NCBI GenBank assembly: GCA_913048385.1
Contig: CAJWVZ010000017.1
Span: 1 to 62,702 of the forward strand
DNA length: 62,702 nt
Direction of reading: 5' to 3'
Source: an uncultured Gammaproteobacteria bacterium
GTDB taxonomy: Bacteria; Pseudomonadota; Gammaproteobacteria; Pseudomonadales; Pseudohongiellaceae
In this document: piece by piece, positions 29,949 through 39,705 of the stretch
Position numbering within the stretch: the stretch's first letter is position 1
Layout: every line of letters starts with the position of its first letter
Position numbers and translations under genes: made by a program
The notes under the pieces: model-generated
Database searches by the model: none
What the model was told of the DNA's origin: nothing
The model's input: the letters and a program-made list of their open reading frames with translations, nothing else

Positions 29949-30425
29949 CTAACCTTTTTCCCCATGTTCAAAAATATACGCTTTCAATATCTCACTACTT
30001 ACGGCACTTGGAAATCCTCGGGATTTTAAAAGCCTAGCCAGCTTATGATACTCACTACTGCCAAAAGAGAATGCCCCTAACAAGGCGCCCCTTCGATTTA
30101 CTAGGCTCGTTGCAAGCTCAATCCAGTCATCGTCACGAATATTCAGCATATCGTCTATTAGATCTCTACCGACACCGCGGCCCAAAAGATCATTTTTGAT
30201 GTGGTAGAAACCGAACCCTTTACTTTTTCGATAGCGAATAAAATTTTCAGTGAACCGAGCGTCAGACTGTAAGTTCTGACTTCTTAATCGTTGTAGTACA
30301 AATTGAATTTGACTTTCTTCAGCCTCTGGATACTTGTCTTTTAGCTTTTTCCTGAGCTCAAAAAAAGAATGCTCTCGCCTTGCGAGAGCATCCATTGCTT
30401 TCCTACGTAAACTAACAGTGTCCAT
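29949..30425 (-). CDS. recX: Recombination regulator RecX
   Basis: RecX binds RecA filaments and limits their growth and activity. The 158-aa protein is built of tandem three-helix repeats (for example LARREHSFFELRKKLKDKYPEAEESQIQFVLQRLRSQNLQSDARF and SKGFGFYHIKNDLLGRGVGRDLI), the normal RecX make-up and length. It starts seven bases after the recA stop and is almost certainly cotranscribed from the SOS-controlled recA promoter. Confidence 0.94.
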   Translation of the reverse strand: MDTVSLRRKAMDALARREHSFFELRKKLKDKYPEAEESQIQFVLQRLRSQNLQSDARFTENFIRYRKSKGFGFYHIKNDLLGRGVGRDLIDDMLNIRDDDWIELATSLVNRRGALLGAFSFGSSEYHKLARLLKSRGFPSAVSSEILKAYIFEHGEKG

Positions 30426-30432
30426 CCTTTTG

Positions 30433-31521
30433 TTACTTTACATCTGCTAAAACCACTATGTCGTCATTAGCGGGAATCTCTTTCTCTTTTAGAGCATCTT
30501 CTTCAAGTCCCTTTGTTTTTCGAGGATCTGCAAGCAACTCATTTCGTATAGACGCTTCTAGCTCCTCAGCTAACGCGATATTTTCCTCTAAATAGATCGA
30601 GGCGTTTTTCTTACCCTGACCAATCTTATCGCCTTTATAAGCATACCAAGCGCCCGACTTGTCTATCAAATTGAGTTTCACACCAAGGTCGATAATCTCT
30701 CCTAGGCGATGTATTCCTTTACCATACATGATTTGGAATTCTGTTTGCCTAAAGGGAGGCGCTACTTTATTTTTTACTACCTTCACCCTCGTCTCGTTTC
30801 CAACAACCTCATCACCCTCCTTAATTGAACCAATTCTGCGAATATCAAGCCGTACGGAAGAATAAAACTTTAAAGCATTGCCGCCTGTAGTCGTCTCCGG
30901 AGAGCCAAACATCACACCAATTTTCATTCTAATTTGATTGATGAAGATAACCAGAGTGTTCGAGTTTTTTATGTTTCCTGTCATCTTCCTCAGCGCTTGA
31001 GACATAAGCCTAGCCTGTAAACCCATATGAGTGTCGCCCATATCGCCTTCAATTTCAGCTTTTGGAGTTAGCGCCGCGACGGAGTCTATAACGACCACAT
31101 CAAGAGCACTGGAGCGAACCACCATGTCACAAATTTCTAACGCCTGTTCTCCAGTATCCGGCTGGCTTACCAGCAAATTATCCACATCGACCCCTAGGGC
31201 CTCCGCATATATCGGATCCAATGCATGTTCAGCATCAATAAACGCACATGTTCCTCCGGCCTTTTGAGCCTCTGCAATTACCTGTAATGTGAGCGTAGTC
31301 TTACCTGACGATTCTGGACCGTAAATCTCTACGATACGTCCTCTAGGAAGCCCCCCTATCCCGAGCGCCACGTCTAGGCCTAGGGATCCTGTCGGAATTG
31401 CAGGGATCGCCTCCCTCTCATTGTCGCCCATACGCATCATAGAGCCTTTCCCAAATTGCCTTTCAATCTGAGTCAAAGCTGCGGAAAGCGCTTTTTCTTT
31501 GCTACTATTATCTTCGACCAT
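30433..31521 (-). CDS. recA: Recombinase RecA
   Basis: RecA forms filaments on single-stranded DNA for strand exchange and triggers LexA self-cleavage. The 362-aa protein has Walker [10 protein letters not shown] (68-76), catalytic region around Glu ([13 protein letters not shown]), loop L1 and L2 regions ([52 protein letters not shown]) and an acidic C-terminal tail. The length is ordinary. Two LexA boxes precede it. Confidence 0.98.
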   Translation of the reverse strand: MVEDNSSKEKALSAALTQIERQFGKGSMMRMGDNEREAIPAIPTGSLGLDVALGIGGLPRGRIVEIYGPESSGKTTLTLQVIAEAQKAGGTCAFIDAEHALDPIYAEALGVDVDNLLVSQPDTGEQALEICDMVVRSSALDVVVIDSVAALTPKAEIEGDMGDTHMGLQARLMSQALRKMTGNIKNSNTLVIFINQIRMKIGVMFGSPETTTGGNALKFYSSVRLDIRRIGSIKEGDEVVGNETRVKVVKNKVAPPFRQTEFQIMYGKGIHRLGEIIDLGVKLNLIDKSGAWYAYKGDKIGQGKKNASIYLEENIALAEELEASIRNELLADPRKTKGLEEDALKEKEIPANDDIVVLADVK

Positions 31522-31626
31522 TTTTATTCCTCACCTTCATTCAATAATCAAACGAACTGTAATCGACGTTTTGCCAGCATCATGCCATATGGCCTAAGCT
31601 CGCAATTTCATAATCCCCTACTGTTT

Positions 31627-31646
31627 TACTGTATATTTGTTCAGTA
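31627..31646. promoter_or_regulatory. LexA (SOS) box 1 upstream of recA
   Basis: TACTGTATATTTGTTCAGTA matches the E. coli-type box TACTG-TATATATA-CAGTA; the essential CTG-N10-CAG is intact. It is about 105 bases upstream of the recA start codon, over the expected promoter. Confidence 0.85.
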
Positions 31647-31664
31647 TAAATTAAATCATAAAAT

Positions 31665-31684
31665 AACTGTATGTACAAACAGTA
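31665..31684. promoter_or_regulatory. LexA (SOS) box 2 upstream of recA
   Basis: AACTGTATGTACAAACAGTA contains CTG-N10-CAG with TA flanking the arms, 38 bases from the first box (start to start). It lies 24 bases beyond the pncC stop. On the minus strand, TTGTAC inside this box is 17 bases from TTTAAT, a plausible recA -35/-10 pair, so LexA would block RNA polymerase. Confidence 0.8.
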
Positions 31685-31707
31685 TATTGGCAAATGTGCT
31701 TGTTCCT

Positions 31708-32235
31708 TTAACTAACTTCACACAAATTAAGTATATCCAAAACACCAGCAAGCGCAGCAATCACCGCGGAATCTCGAACCTCATCTCTGCCCCCTGAGAA
31801 AAAGAAGCAATCTGATCGCTCATTCGCGCCATGCTTCCAAGCGATCCAAACCGTTCCGACAGGCTTATCCTTCGTACCTCCGCTCGGCCCAGCTATCCCG
31901 CTGACGGATAATCCTATATCAGCGCCGCTAGCCTCAATAGCACCGACGACCATCTGTTTAACGACCTCCTGACTCACTGCCCCCGCCCGATGAGGCATAA
32001 AAAGTGCAGGATCTACGCCAAGCATTCTTTGCTTTGCGTCATTAGAATATGCCACATAGCTGCTTTCGAACCATGAAGAACTCCCCGGAATCGAAACTAT
32101 TGCCGAAGCAATACCCCCACCCGTGCAAGATTCGGCTGTTACTATTCGAATCCCCCGATCAACTAAAGCCTCAGCAACTAAACCAAGCACTTTACCAAGA
32201 TCCTCTCTGTCGCTTTTAATAACCTTATCATCCAT
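31708..32235 (-). CDS. pncC: Nicotinamide-nucleotide amidase PncC (CinA C-terminal domain)
   Basis: PncC deamidates NMN to nicotinic acid mononucleotide in NAD recycling. The 175-aa protein is the stand-alone CinA C-terminal domain: VTAESCTGGGIASAIVSIPGSSSWFESSYVAYSN and GLSVSGIAGPSGGTKDKPVGTVWIA. It has no MoCo-binding N-terminal domain, as in E. coli PncC. It lies upstream of recA and divergent from mutS, the usual gammaproteobacterial arrangement. Confidence 0.93.
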   Translation of the reverse strand: MDDKVIKSDREDLGKVLGLVAEALVDRGIRIVTAESCTGGGIASAIVSIPGSSSWFESSYVAYSNDAKQRMLGVDPALFMPHRAGAVSQEVVKQMVVGAIEASGADIGLSVSGIAGPSGGTKDKPVGTVWIAWKHGANERSDCFFFSGGRDEVRDSAVIAALAGVLDILNLCEVS

Positions 32236-32338
32236 ATCAGAACTCTTGAGCGTTTTATAAAAAACCCGAGTTTAAACTACCACCACTGTGTACCATTTGA
32301 TAACCTAAGTTTACGCTGAACCAAATACCTATAACAAT

Positions 32339-34960
32339 ATGGAACCCGAGTTGAACAAGTCATCTCAGCAAGATATGCACACCCCAATGATGCAGCAATA
32401 CCTTAGTATCAAAGCCCAACACCCCAACGAACTTCTTTTTTATCGAATGGGCGATTTTTATGAGCTTTTTTATGACGATGCTGAACTCGCCTCTAAAATT
32501 CTCGGCATAACACTCACCTCCCGAGGGAAATCTGCAGGCCAGCCCGTCCCTATGTGCGGAATTCCATTTCATGCCGCTGATAAATATCTCGCGACCTTGG
32601 TTGCCGCTGGAGAGAGCATCGCAGTAGGCGAACAAATCGGCGACCCCAGCAAAGCCAAAGGCCCAGTTGAGCGAAAAGTTGTAAGAACGATAACTCCCGG
32701 GACTCTCAGCGACGAGGCGCTATTAAATACGCACATTGACTCTAGTCTGTTATCAGTTTTTTCTAAAAATGGAGCAAATGGACCGTTTGGTATTGCATCG
32801 GTTAGCTTAAGTAGCGGTCGGTTCGTCTTGGTCGAAGTGGATAACTTAACTTCTCTTTTTTCTGAAGCTGAACGGTTGAGGCCTTCCGAGATACTTATCC
32901 CCGAATATCTTACAGAAATAGGTGAACAGATAAGGTGTAGAGCAATACGACATAGGCCGGACTGGGATTTCGATCTTAACAACGCTCACTTATTCTTAAA
33001 CCAGCATTTTAAAACGCAGACTCTCGCTTCATTCGGATGCGAGAATCTCGACTCTGCTTTAGCTGCGGCGGGATGTCTCTTGCAGTATTTAAAAGAAACT
33101 CAACAGGGTGAATTAAGCCACATCACAAGTATCAAAATTGAAAACTTAGATAGCAGTGTTGTTATTGATGCAACGACCCGCCGCAATTTAGAACTAGAAA
33201 TCAATCTTACCGGAGGACGAGAGAATACCTTAATATCTGTGATGGACAAGACGGCAACACCAATGGGCAGTCGGACTTTAGCTCGATGGTTGAATCGCCC
33301 ACTTCGAGATCGTAAAAAAATTGCGCGCCGGCTTGAGGTTATCGATAACATAATAAACTTTAGGAAATATGAGGATATTTCAAAAACACTGAAGGGTATT
33401 GGTGACTTAGAGCGTATCCTTGCACGAATTGGTCTACGGTCATGTCGTCCTCGCGACCTCGCTCGCCTTCGGGATGGTCTAAGCCATCTGCCAGAACTAC
33501 AAACAATCCTGAGGGAAATAAAGTCGAATGTAGTTGCAGAAATAGCGAAAGAAATATCCTCTTTCCCAGATGAAGAGCAACTGCTCACTCGAGCAATCAA
33601 AGAGAGTCCACCAGTTTTAATTCGTGAGGGTGGCGTCATCGCCGACGGCTACGACGATGAACTTGATGAGCTAAGAGCACTAAGTTTGAACGCCGGTGAT
33701 TTTCTTATTAAGTTGGAAAAGGGTGAGCGAATTAGGACCGGGATCGCGAATCTTAAAGTTAGTTATAATAGAGTTCACGGATATTATATCGAAATTACTA
33801 AAAGTAATTTTAACGCTGAACTTCCTCCTGAATACCAACGTCGCCAAACACTCAAGAATGCTGAACGCTTCATAACTCCAGAGCTAAAGTTGTTCGAAGA
33901 TAAAGTACTGAGTGCTAAAAGCAAAATGCTGAGTCGTGAGAAAATTCTTTATGAAGATATAGTTGAACTGCTAGTTAAGAAGCTAGATGCATTGATCTTC
34001 AGCGTAAACTCTATTTGCCGGTTAGATGCATTAACGAATCTTGCGGAACGATCTGTCACGCTTGAATATTGTAAGCCTTCACTTCATGACGGCAAAGAGA
34101 TAAGCATTGTTGATGGCCGACACCCAATAGTCGAGCATCCGACTTCGATCGACTTCATACCTAATGATACCTTGCTAAATGACAGTAACAATTTATTAAT
34201 CATCACCGGGCCGAATATGGGCGGCAAATCAACCTATATGCGCCAAACAGCCCTAATCGTTCTATTAGCGTTATGCGGGAGTTACGTTCCTGCGGAATCT
34301 GCAGCCATTGGGCACATTGACCGAATTTTTACACGGATCGGCTCCTCCGATGATATTGCTGGCGGTCGTTCGACATTTATGGTGGAGATGACCGAAACAG
34401 CAAATATCTTGCACAACGCAACTCAGAACAGCCTTGTAATAATGGATGAAATCGGCCGAGGCACCAGCACCTTTGACGGGCTCTCACTTGCGTGGGCTAT
34501 TGCTGTTTCAATTGCCAAAAGCATAAAAGCGTGTACGCTCTTCTCCACACATTACTTTGAATTAACGAGCCTTGCTGAGGACTATAGAAACGTTGTAAAC
34601 ATGCACCTCGACGCGATCGAACATGAAAAAGGGATAGTGTTTTTACACAAGGTAAAGCCAGGCGCCGCTAATAAAAGTTACGGCCTTCAAGTCGCTACTC
34701 TTGCTGGAATACCTAAAACCACAATAGATGCAGCACGTCAAAAACTTGAAGAACTTGAACATAAAGGCAACAGTATGCAACACATCACTAACGATCTTCT
34801 CATCAAGGATAAAATCAAGCTCCAAAAAGAATTGTTTACTCAAGAACACGACCTTATCTCCTCTTTATTAAAAGAAGTTGAACCGGATGAAATTAGTGCG
34901 AGAGAGGCTCTAGACCTGTTGTACCGAATAAAAAACGAAATGAAAAATAACCAAGATTAG
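32339..34960 (+). CDS. mutS: DNA mismatch repair protein MutS
   Basis: MutS recognises mismatches and starts methyl-directed repair. The 873-aa protein has the mismatch-contacting motif DFYELF (39-44), connector and lever domains, Walker [10 protein letters not shown] (about 624-632), Walker [13 protein letters not shown], and the C-terminal helix-turn-helix and dimer region. Length is similar to E. coli (853). The ATG is at 32339. It is divergent from pncC and precedes fdxA. Confidence 0.98.
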   Translation: MEPELNKSSQQDMHTPMMQQYLSIKAQHPNELLFYRMGDFYELFYDDAELASKILGITLTSRGKSAGQPVPMCGIPFHAADKYLATLVAAGESIAVGEQIGDPSKAKGPVERKVVRTITPGTLSDEALLNTHIDSSLLSVFSKNGANGPFGIASVSLSSGRFVLVEVDNLTSLFSEAERLRPSEILIPEYLTEIGEQIRCRAIRHRPDWDFDLNNAHLFLNQHFKTQTLASFGCENLDSALAAAGCLLQYLKETQQGELSHITSIKIENLDSSVVIDATTRRNLELEINLTGGRENTLISVMDKTATPMGSRTLARWLNRPLRDRKKIARRLEVIDNIINFRKYEDISKTLKGIGDLERILARIGLRSCRPRDLARLRDGLSHLPELQTILREIKSNVVAEIAKEISSFPDEEQLLTRAIKESPPVLIREGGVIADGYDDELDELRALSLNAGDFLIKLEKGERIRTGIANLKVSYNRVHGYYIEITKSNFNAELPPEYQRRQTLKNAERFITPELKLFEDKVLSAKSKMLSREKILYEDIVELLVKKLDALIFSVNSICRLDALTNLAERSVTLEYCKPSLHDGKEISIVDGRHPIVEHPTSIDFIPNDTLLNDSNNLLIITGPNMGGKSTYMRQTALIVLLALCGSYVPAESAAIGHIDRIFTRIGSSDDIAGGRSTFMVEMTETANILHNATQNSLVIMDEIGRGTSTFDGLSLAWAIAVSIAKSIKACTLFSTHYFELTSLAEDYRNVVNMHLDAIEHEKGIVFLHKVKPGAANKSYGLQVATLAGIPKTTIDAARQKLEELEHKGNSMQHITNDLLIKDKIKLQKELFTQEHDLISSLLKEVEPDEISAREALDLLYRIKNEMKNNQD

Positions 34961-35078
34961 GCTTTTACAACTTAAAGCGATAAAATAACGGCTTTAGCGC
35001 CCCTATACTAACGATTGAGCAATGTTGCGAGAATCTCTCTCAGCTAAGCTTTTTTAGTACCAAAAACTCGGAGAAATC

Positions 35079-35402
35079 ATGACTTTTGTGGTAGGTGACA
35101 ATTGCGTCAAGTGCAAACATACAGACTGCGTTGAGGTTTGTCCGGTAGACTGTTTTTATGAAGGCCCGAATTTTTTAGTCATTCACCCCGATGAATGCAT
35201 AGATTGTGCGCTATGCGAGCCGGAGTGCCCGGTCGACGCGATTTATGCAGAAGATGAGCTCCCTGAGAAGCAACACGATTATCTGCAGCTTAACGCCGAA
35301 TTATCAGAAATCTGGCCAAATATCACGGAGAAAAAAGACGCACTTCCAGAGGCAGAAGAGTGGACCGACGTCGAAAACAAGCTCCAGTATCTGGAACGAT
35401 GA
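35079..35402 (+). CDS. fdxA: Seven-iron ferredoxin FdxA
   Basis: This small electron carrier has one [3Fe-4S] and one [4Fe-4S] cluster. The 107-aa protein has cysteines at 9, 12, 17, 21, 25, 40, 43, 46 and 50, one residue shifted from Azotobacter ferredoxin I. By that alignment Cys9, 17 and 50 bind the 3Fe cluster and Cys21, 40, 43 and 46 the 4Fe cluster. The ATG has GGAG upstream. The stop is four bases from the nlpD stop; normally rpoS would lie between them. Confidence 0.96.
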   Translation: MTFVVGDNCVKCKHTDCVEVCPVDCFYEGPNFLVIHPDECIDCALCEPECPVDAIYAEDELPEKQHDYLQLNAELSEIWPNITEKKDALPEAEEWTDVENKLQYLER

Positions 35403-35406
35403 AAGG

Positions 35407-36318
35407 TCATTCAGGCAAAACGATTTGTGGATCTATCGATGTTCCGTCCTCACGAATCTCAAAATGAAGCATGGCTTCTCCATCTAGGTTCTGACCAATT
35501 TCAGCAATTTTATCTCCACCCTGGATCTTTGCTCCAACAGAAACTATCATCACACTATTATGAGCATATGCACTAAGATAACGCTCTGTATGACGAACAA
35601 TCACTAAATTTCCAGATCCTTGAACACCTTGACCTGCATAGACAACTTCACCAGAGGCCGCTGCGAGGACATCCTCGCCTAAACGCCCTGAGATATCTAA
35701 TCCTTTTGATTCAGAGCTGAACCCACGAAGAATAGAAGCTTTGTGCGGCCAGTTCCATCTTATGTCATCAAGGGTGTTCGAAGACAGCGATCTTCTCAAT
35801 ACTCCCCCGCCTCGAGAACCCGCGTTAGTTCTCGCAACAGCATTATCTGAGACCACTTTGCCGGCAGTTATCGAACTACTATTCACCGAAGCCCCTGCAT
35901 CTTCATTACTGAGGCCAAGCGAAAGCTCCCTTCCTGTATATATTACATAGGGTGGAATAAGATTATTTGACAAAGCTAACTTGCGAAAATCAATATCGTA
36001 TTGATAAGCAATTGAATAAAGGGTATCCCCCTCTTTGACCGTGTGAACTTGACGCCCACGTTTTGCTTTTACAGAACCTAAATCACCGTCTCTTGACGAA
36101 GAAGAATCAACCCTCGGTTGAACCCGTAAAGCACGAAGTTCAGATCTAGTTGCTCCACTATCTATTATAATGGGTGGATTAAGAACCTGACTTTTACTCT
36201 GATTGACTAATGGCGCCTCATATCCTTTACAACCAAAAATCACGAAAAAAGAAAAAAAATACAGCCTTTTCCCCAGACAGATGATCCGGTTTATTATGCG
36301 AGCCTTCGATAAAAACAT
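35407..36318 (-). CDS. nlpD: NlpD-like lipoprotein, amidase activator (LysM + M23)
   Basis: NlpD activates the amidase AmiC for septal peptidoglycan splitting. The 303-aa protein has a signal sequence ending in the lipobox VIFGC (Cys30). It also has a LysM domain (about 90-135: HTVKEGDTLYSIAYQYDID) and a C-terminal M23 domain (about 205-300). The metal site is degenerate: GLDI lacks the first His and LHFE replaces HxH, as expected for a non-catalytic activator. The ATG has AGGGA eight bases upstream. rpoS, its usual downstream neighbour, is absent. Confidence 0.92.
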   Translation of the reverse strand: MFLSKARIINRIICLGKRLYFFSFFVIFGCKGYEAPLVNQSKSQVLNPPIIIDSGATRSELRALRVQPRVDSSSSRDGDLGSVKAKRGRQVHTVKEGDTLYSIAYQYDIDFRKLALSNNLIPPYVIYTGRELSLGLSNEDAGASVNSSSITAGKVVSDNAVARTNAGSRGGGVLRRSLSSNTLDDIRWNWPHKASILRGFSSESKGLDISGRLGEDVLAAASGEVVYAGQGVQGSGNLVIVRHTERYLSAYAHNSVMIVSVGAKIQGGDKIAEIGQNLDGEAMLHFEIREDGTSIDPQIVLPE

Positions 36319-36381
36319 TTATAAAGTCCCTACTCACGTAAACACATCAATGAACATTCGCGCACAAATGCACTGTCAAAG

Positions 36382-37299
36382 TTAATAAGAAACCTGCAGC
36401 TCTTTGTCTGAAAATTTCCGCAATACTCGCCCAATTGAACAACCCACAACAAACGCAATAAATGTAAACCAAAAGCGGGACTCATTGCCTGTTATCAATT
36501 TGAACTCCCAAGGAGTCAACAACTCACCATAAGAACCAATTGTTGATACCTGCCAAGGCCAAAGCACTATGCTTGAAGCTGCCAACATCCCCAGGATAAA
36601 AGAATAGCTTTGCGTCAAAAAAAATTTAAGAAAAAACCCGATCCCTCTCGAAAAAATAATCAAACCGATAAAACATCCTGAGCCAAAAACGGCCAAAGTC
36701 AAAAATTCTCCAGTCACGACCGCAGACAACATTGCTTCGTAAATTCCGAAAACCAGCAATACAAATGCTCCCGAAACTCCTGGCAAAAGCATTGCTCCAG
36801 CCGCAAAAAATCCACCGACTAAAATATTGACCATCCCAAATTCGATACTTAAAGGAGGCAATATCATTGTAAAAAAAACAACGCTAGCTCCACAAAAAAA
36901 AGTCAGCCAAGAATCCAACCTCCTTAACACTCCCTCATGTTGGTATAACAACGCAAGCAGCAACAACCAAGCACTAGAAAGAAGTAATCCTATAAAAAAG
37001 CCCATCAACGGCTCAAAAAAATTAGATAAAAGAAATAGAATACCGTTTGCAGAAACAATCAAACCAAACGCCATTCCAACCCCTACTATACTTAACAAAC
37101 TACCATCAACTTTGTCCCACGCCGCCCGAAGCTTCCATTTGAGTAACAACAAAAAGAAAGTTGCATCGAAGGCTTGGAGCGCCAAAATAAGCCTCGCATA
37201 TATACCTGTTACGAGGGCAATTGTTCCGCCTGATACACCTGGAACAGAATCACTAACGCCCATCGCAAAGCCGCGCAAAAATAGTCCAATATAAGACAT
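36382..37299 (-). CDS. popT: DUF368 polyprenyl-phosphate transporter (PopT/UptA type)
   Basis: DUF368 proteins recycle undecaprenyl phosphate across the inner membrane for peptidoglycan and O-antigen synthesis. The 305-aa product has about eight or nine transmembrane segments and the two family repeats GVSDSVPGVSGGTIALVTGIY and LLPGVSGAFVLLVFGIYE. The ATG at 37299 with AGG seven bases upstream (MSYIGLFLRG) is preferred over 37332. It lies between nlpD and pcm, an unusual position, on the same strand. Confidence 0.87.
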   Translation of the reverse strand: MSYIGLFLRGFAMGVSDSVPGVSGGTIALVTGIYARLILALQAFDATFFLLLLKWKLRAAWDKVDGSLLSIVGVGMAFGLIVSANGILFLLSNFFEPLMGFFIGLLLSSAWLLLLALLYQHEGVLRRLDSWLTFFCGASVVFFTMILPPLSIEFGMVNILVGGFFAAGAMLLPGVSGAFVLLVFGIYEAMLSAVVTGEFLTLAVFGSGCFIGLIIFSRGIGFFLKFFLTQSYSFILGMLAASSIVLWPWQVSTIGSYGELLTPWEFKLITGNESRFWFTFIAFVVGCSIGRVLRKFSDKELQVSY

Positions 37300-37365
37300 A
37301 TCGATACCTAGATTTTTCTTGCAAAGTTTCACAAACCTTTTTTTAACACGCTTAAAATTCCTTGA

Positions 37366-38040
37366 CTAGCTTTGCAACTGTCCGCATAGGAGAGGAACAA
37401 ATTTTACTTGCTCGAGAACTTCGACATTAAAGTCAGCTTTATCACGAGTGATGAGCTGGAGCCGCTGGTTACTTTCGCCGCCTACCGGAATAATAAGTCT
37501 TCCTCCCGGTGCAAGTTGCTGAAGGAGTGCCTCTGGCACACGTTGCGGTGCAGCAGTTGCAATAATTGCGTCATAAGGAGCATTTTTTTTCCATCCAAGG
37601 CTACCGTCAACATGGCGGAAATCTATATTTCGTAGCTTAAGCAGCTTAAGATTCTTTCTTGCACGCTCTAAAAGTGGCTTAATCCGTTCAACAGTAGAAA
37701 CCGACTTCGCAAGCTGCGCTAAAATTGCAGTTTGGTAGCCGCAACCAGTCCCAATTTCCAATACGTGATCAAATTTTCCAGTGTTTAATATAACTTCAGT
37801 CATTTTTGCAACAATATAAGGTTGAGAAATTGTTTGATTAAACCCAATCGGGAGCGCTACGTCTTCATATGCTTTATGTGCTAACGCTTCATCGAGGAAA
37901 ATATGTCTTGGTGTGGAGCGCACTACATCTAGCAAACGCATACAACCTATTCCCTGATCAATCAGTCTACTCAAAAGACGATCGCGAGTGCGTTGGGAAG
38001 TCATCCCAATACCATTTAAATTAATTGCATTCGTCTTCAA
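37366..38040 (-). CDS. pcm: Protein-L-isoaspartate O-methyltransferase Pcm
   Basis: Pcm methylates isoaspartyl residues for repair of aged proteins, using SAM. The 224-aa Rossmann protein has the substrate-loop [19 protein letters not shown] and the SAM motif [18 protein letters not shown]. Length is slightly above E. coli's 208. In relatives the order is truD, surE, pcm, nlpD; here surE is missing between truD and pcm. Confidence 0.94.
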   Translation of the reverse strand: MKTNAINLNGIGMTSQRTRDRLLSRLIDQGIGCMRLLDVVRSTPRHIFLDEALAHKAYEDVALPIGFNQTISQPYIVAKMTEVILNTGKFDHVLEIGTGCGYQTAILAQLAKSVSTVERIKPLLERARKNLKLLKLRNIDFRHVDGSLGWKKNAPYDAIIATAAPQRVPEALLQQLAPGGRLIIPVGGESNQRLQLITRDKADFNVEVLEQVKFVPLLCGQLQS

Positions 38041-38088
38041 ACTTAATAATCCTAAAAACGAGGGTCTTCTCTGGCTTGAATCTAAAAA

Positions 38089-39183
38089 TCAATCCACAGG
38101 ACCATGTATTTCATGTGCTTTACATAACTCACGCAGAAGAACTGTCGCATAAGCCCCGCGCGGGAGTGTAAATCTTAAATTAAGGGTGCTTTTATTCAGC
38201 CAAATCCATTCCATGTTTGACGGATGAAATCTCAGAGCCCTTCTTCCGGCGACGAGCCCATATTTTCTTAACCCGTCAATCAACCAAGGCAACCTTTTTT
38301 CAACCTTATTTTCCATATCGGCCGCTTCGCCATAGGGTGTATATTTTTCTTTCGCGTTGGAAATGCCGGGTAAGCATCCAGTAATATGAATATCGGATGT
38401 CTCGAGTCGATTCTGTAACAAACTATCCCATTCTTGACCCGCGCTGACCGAAAAATAACGACTTGTATTGTTTAGATTCAATACATCACCGCGCAGATAT
38501 GACACCCAATTTCCTGAGTCTACACGATGGGACAACAGCTGATTGAAGAGATAAGCTCTCCCAGCTGAGTAAAGAATACTTCGCTTTCTACGTTTCAGCG
38601 GTTTTCTTGTACTTCGCTGAGGCCCGAGGAAAAATTCGCGAAGTTCCCACACATTTCCCATTAAGTATCCAAACCGTTGAGGACCGAAATAATTCGGGGC
38701 TCCTCGAGCTTTGATGTGGTGAAGCCTCGTTTCAAAATCCGCAGAACTACCCTCACAGTCTCTCAACAGTAAGGAAAAGTGATTCGATCGATGGCTGCCG
38801 ATTTTTAATTTCTTCCGATTGCGATTTAGATCAACTAGCTTAATCGAATCATTTTCAATGCTTCGAAAAGAGTTACAAGAGATCTCTGAGGTCTTTATGC
38901 TAAACCATTGAGTGCATTCGCCAATTCGGTCTTTCATGCCGCAAAAGCCAATTGATGAACGCGGAACATTGCAAGCAACGGCGAGCAACTTTGCTACCTC
39001 AAGTGTTGAAATGTTTCTTTTTTGAATCTGAAGACAGACATACTCTCCGTGCCCATCCAGATCAAAGCCGAGCTCCTCGGTAACTATAAAATCCGAATAT
39101 TCCGCTTTTATGCGTGCTGTTAAAGACAAATCACAGTTTGCGTAAGCTAGCGATTCAAATCCATTAACTGCAAAAGCGTTCAT
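38089..39183 (-). CDS. truD: tRNA pseudouridine(13) synthase TruD
   Basis: TruD makes pseudouridine at position 13 of tRNA-Glu. The 364-aa protein has the catalytic block SSIGFCGMKDRIGECTQWFSI with the nucleophilic Asp in MKDR, and the family's RAPNYFGPQRFG signature. The C-terminal LRFTLPRGAYATVLLREL is also typical. E. coli TruD is 349 aa. It follows ispF by 15 bases and leads to pcm, with a gap of 48 bases. Confidence 0.95.
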   Translation of the reverse strand: MNAFAVNGFESLAYANCDLSLTARIKAEYSDFIVTEELGFDLDGHGEYVCLQIQKRNISTLEVAKLLAVACNVPRSSIGFCGMKDRIGECTQWFSIKTSEISCNSFRSIENDSIKLVDLNRNRKKLKIGSHRSNHFSLLLRDCEGSSADFETRLHHIKARGAPNYFGPQRFGYLMGNVWELREFFLGPQRSTRKPLKRRKRSILYSAGRAYLFNQLLSHRVDSGNWVSYLRGDVLNLNNTSRYFSVSAGQEWDSLLQNRLETSDIHITGCLPGISNAKEKYTPYGEAADMENKVEKRLPWLIDGLRKYGLVAGRRALRFHPSNMEWIWLNKSTLNLRFTLPRGAYATVLLRELCKAHEIHGPVD

Positions 39184-39198
39184 TTAGCAAAATTTTTC

Positions 39199-39705
39199 TC
39201 AGTTCACGGGGTGCAATAATGCTACGACGTAACAACCGATACCCTCTTTACGACCGATTGAACCCAAACCCTCGGTAGTTGTCGCTTTGACATTCACCTC
39301 TTCCGAACTAATTTTCAAAGTTTTAGAAACATTCTCACGAATCCCATGTTTATAAATATGCATTCGCGGAACCTCGGCGACAATAGTAATATCAAGATTT
39401 CCTACATCAAACTTCTTTTTATTAACCATCTCAGAAACATGACTTAATAATTGAGAGCTACAAATGTTTTTATACTTTGGGTCGTTATCAGGAAAATGTT
39501 CGCCTATATCACCTTCGCCGATAGCCCCCAATAAAGCGTCGCAAACAGCATGCAGCACAACATCGCCATCTGAATGTGCTTCTAAAGTTATCCTATCTGC
39601 AATTTTTACACCGCCCAGCTTCAGCGGCCTCGATTCATCAAACTTCGGCGCGATTTTATGGACATCAAAACCATGTCCAATTTTTGGCAATCTACTCTGT
39701 TGCAC
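39199..39705 (-). CDS. ispF: 2-C-methyl-D-erythritol 2,4-cyclodiphosphate synthase IspF
   Basis: IspF forms the cyclodiphosphate in the MEP isoprenoid pathway. The 168-aa protein has metal ligands Asp14, His16 (GHGFDVHK) and His52 (DGDVVLHAVCDALLGA), and the active-site KATTTEGLGSIGRKEGI. It starts at GTG 39705 with AGGA eight bases upstream and overlaps the ispD stop by 14 bases, implying coupling. Confidence 0.96.
   Translation of the reverse strand: MQQSRLPKIGHGFDVHKIAPKFDESRPLKLGGVKIADRITLEAHSDGDVVLHAVCDALLGAIGEGDIGEHFPDNDPKYKNICSSQLLSHVSEMVNKKKFDVGNLDITIVAEVPRMHIYKHGIRENVSKTLKISSEEVNVKATTTEGLGSIGRKEGIGCYVVALLHPVN

Noticed and set aside
31456..31797. 113-codon rightward frame through the recA upstream region
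   Set aside because: It overlaps recA, the LexA boxes and the pncC end; no family resemblance.
33100..33639. 179-codon frame antisense to mutS
   Set aside because: Serine/arginine-rich antisense reading inside mutS without domain resemblance or a ribosome site.
35407..36318. NlpD M23 domain with missing metal ligands as a pseudogene sign
   Set aside because: NlpD and EnvC are naturally degenerate M23 proteins that activate amidases; the gene is full length.
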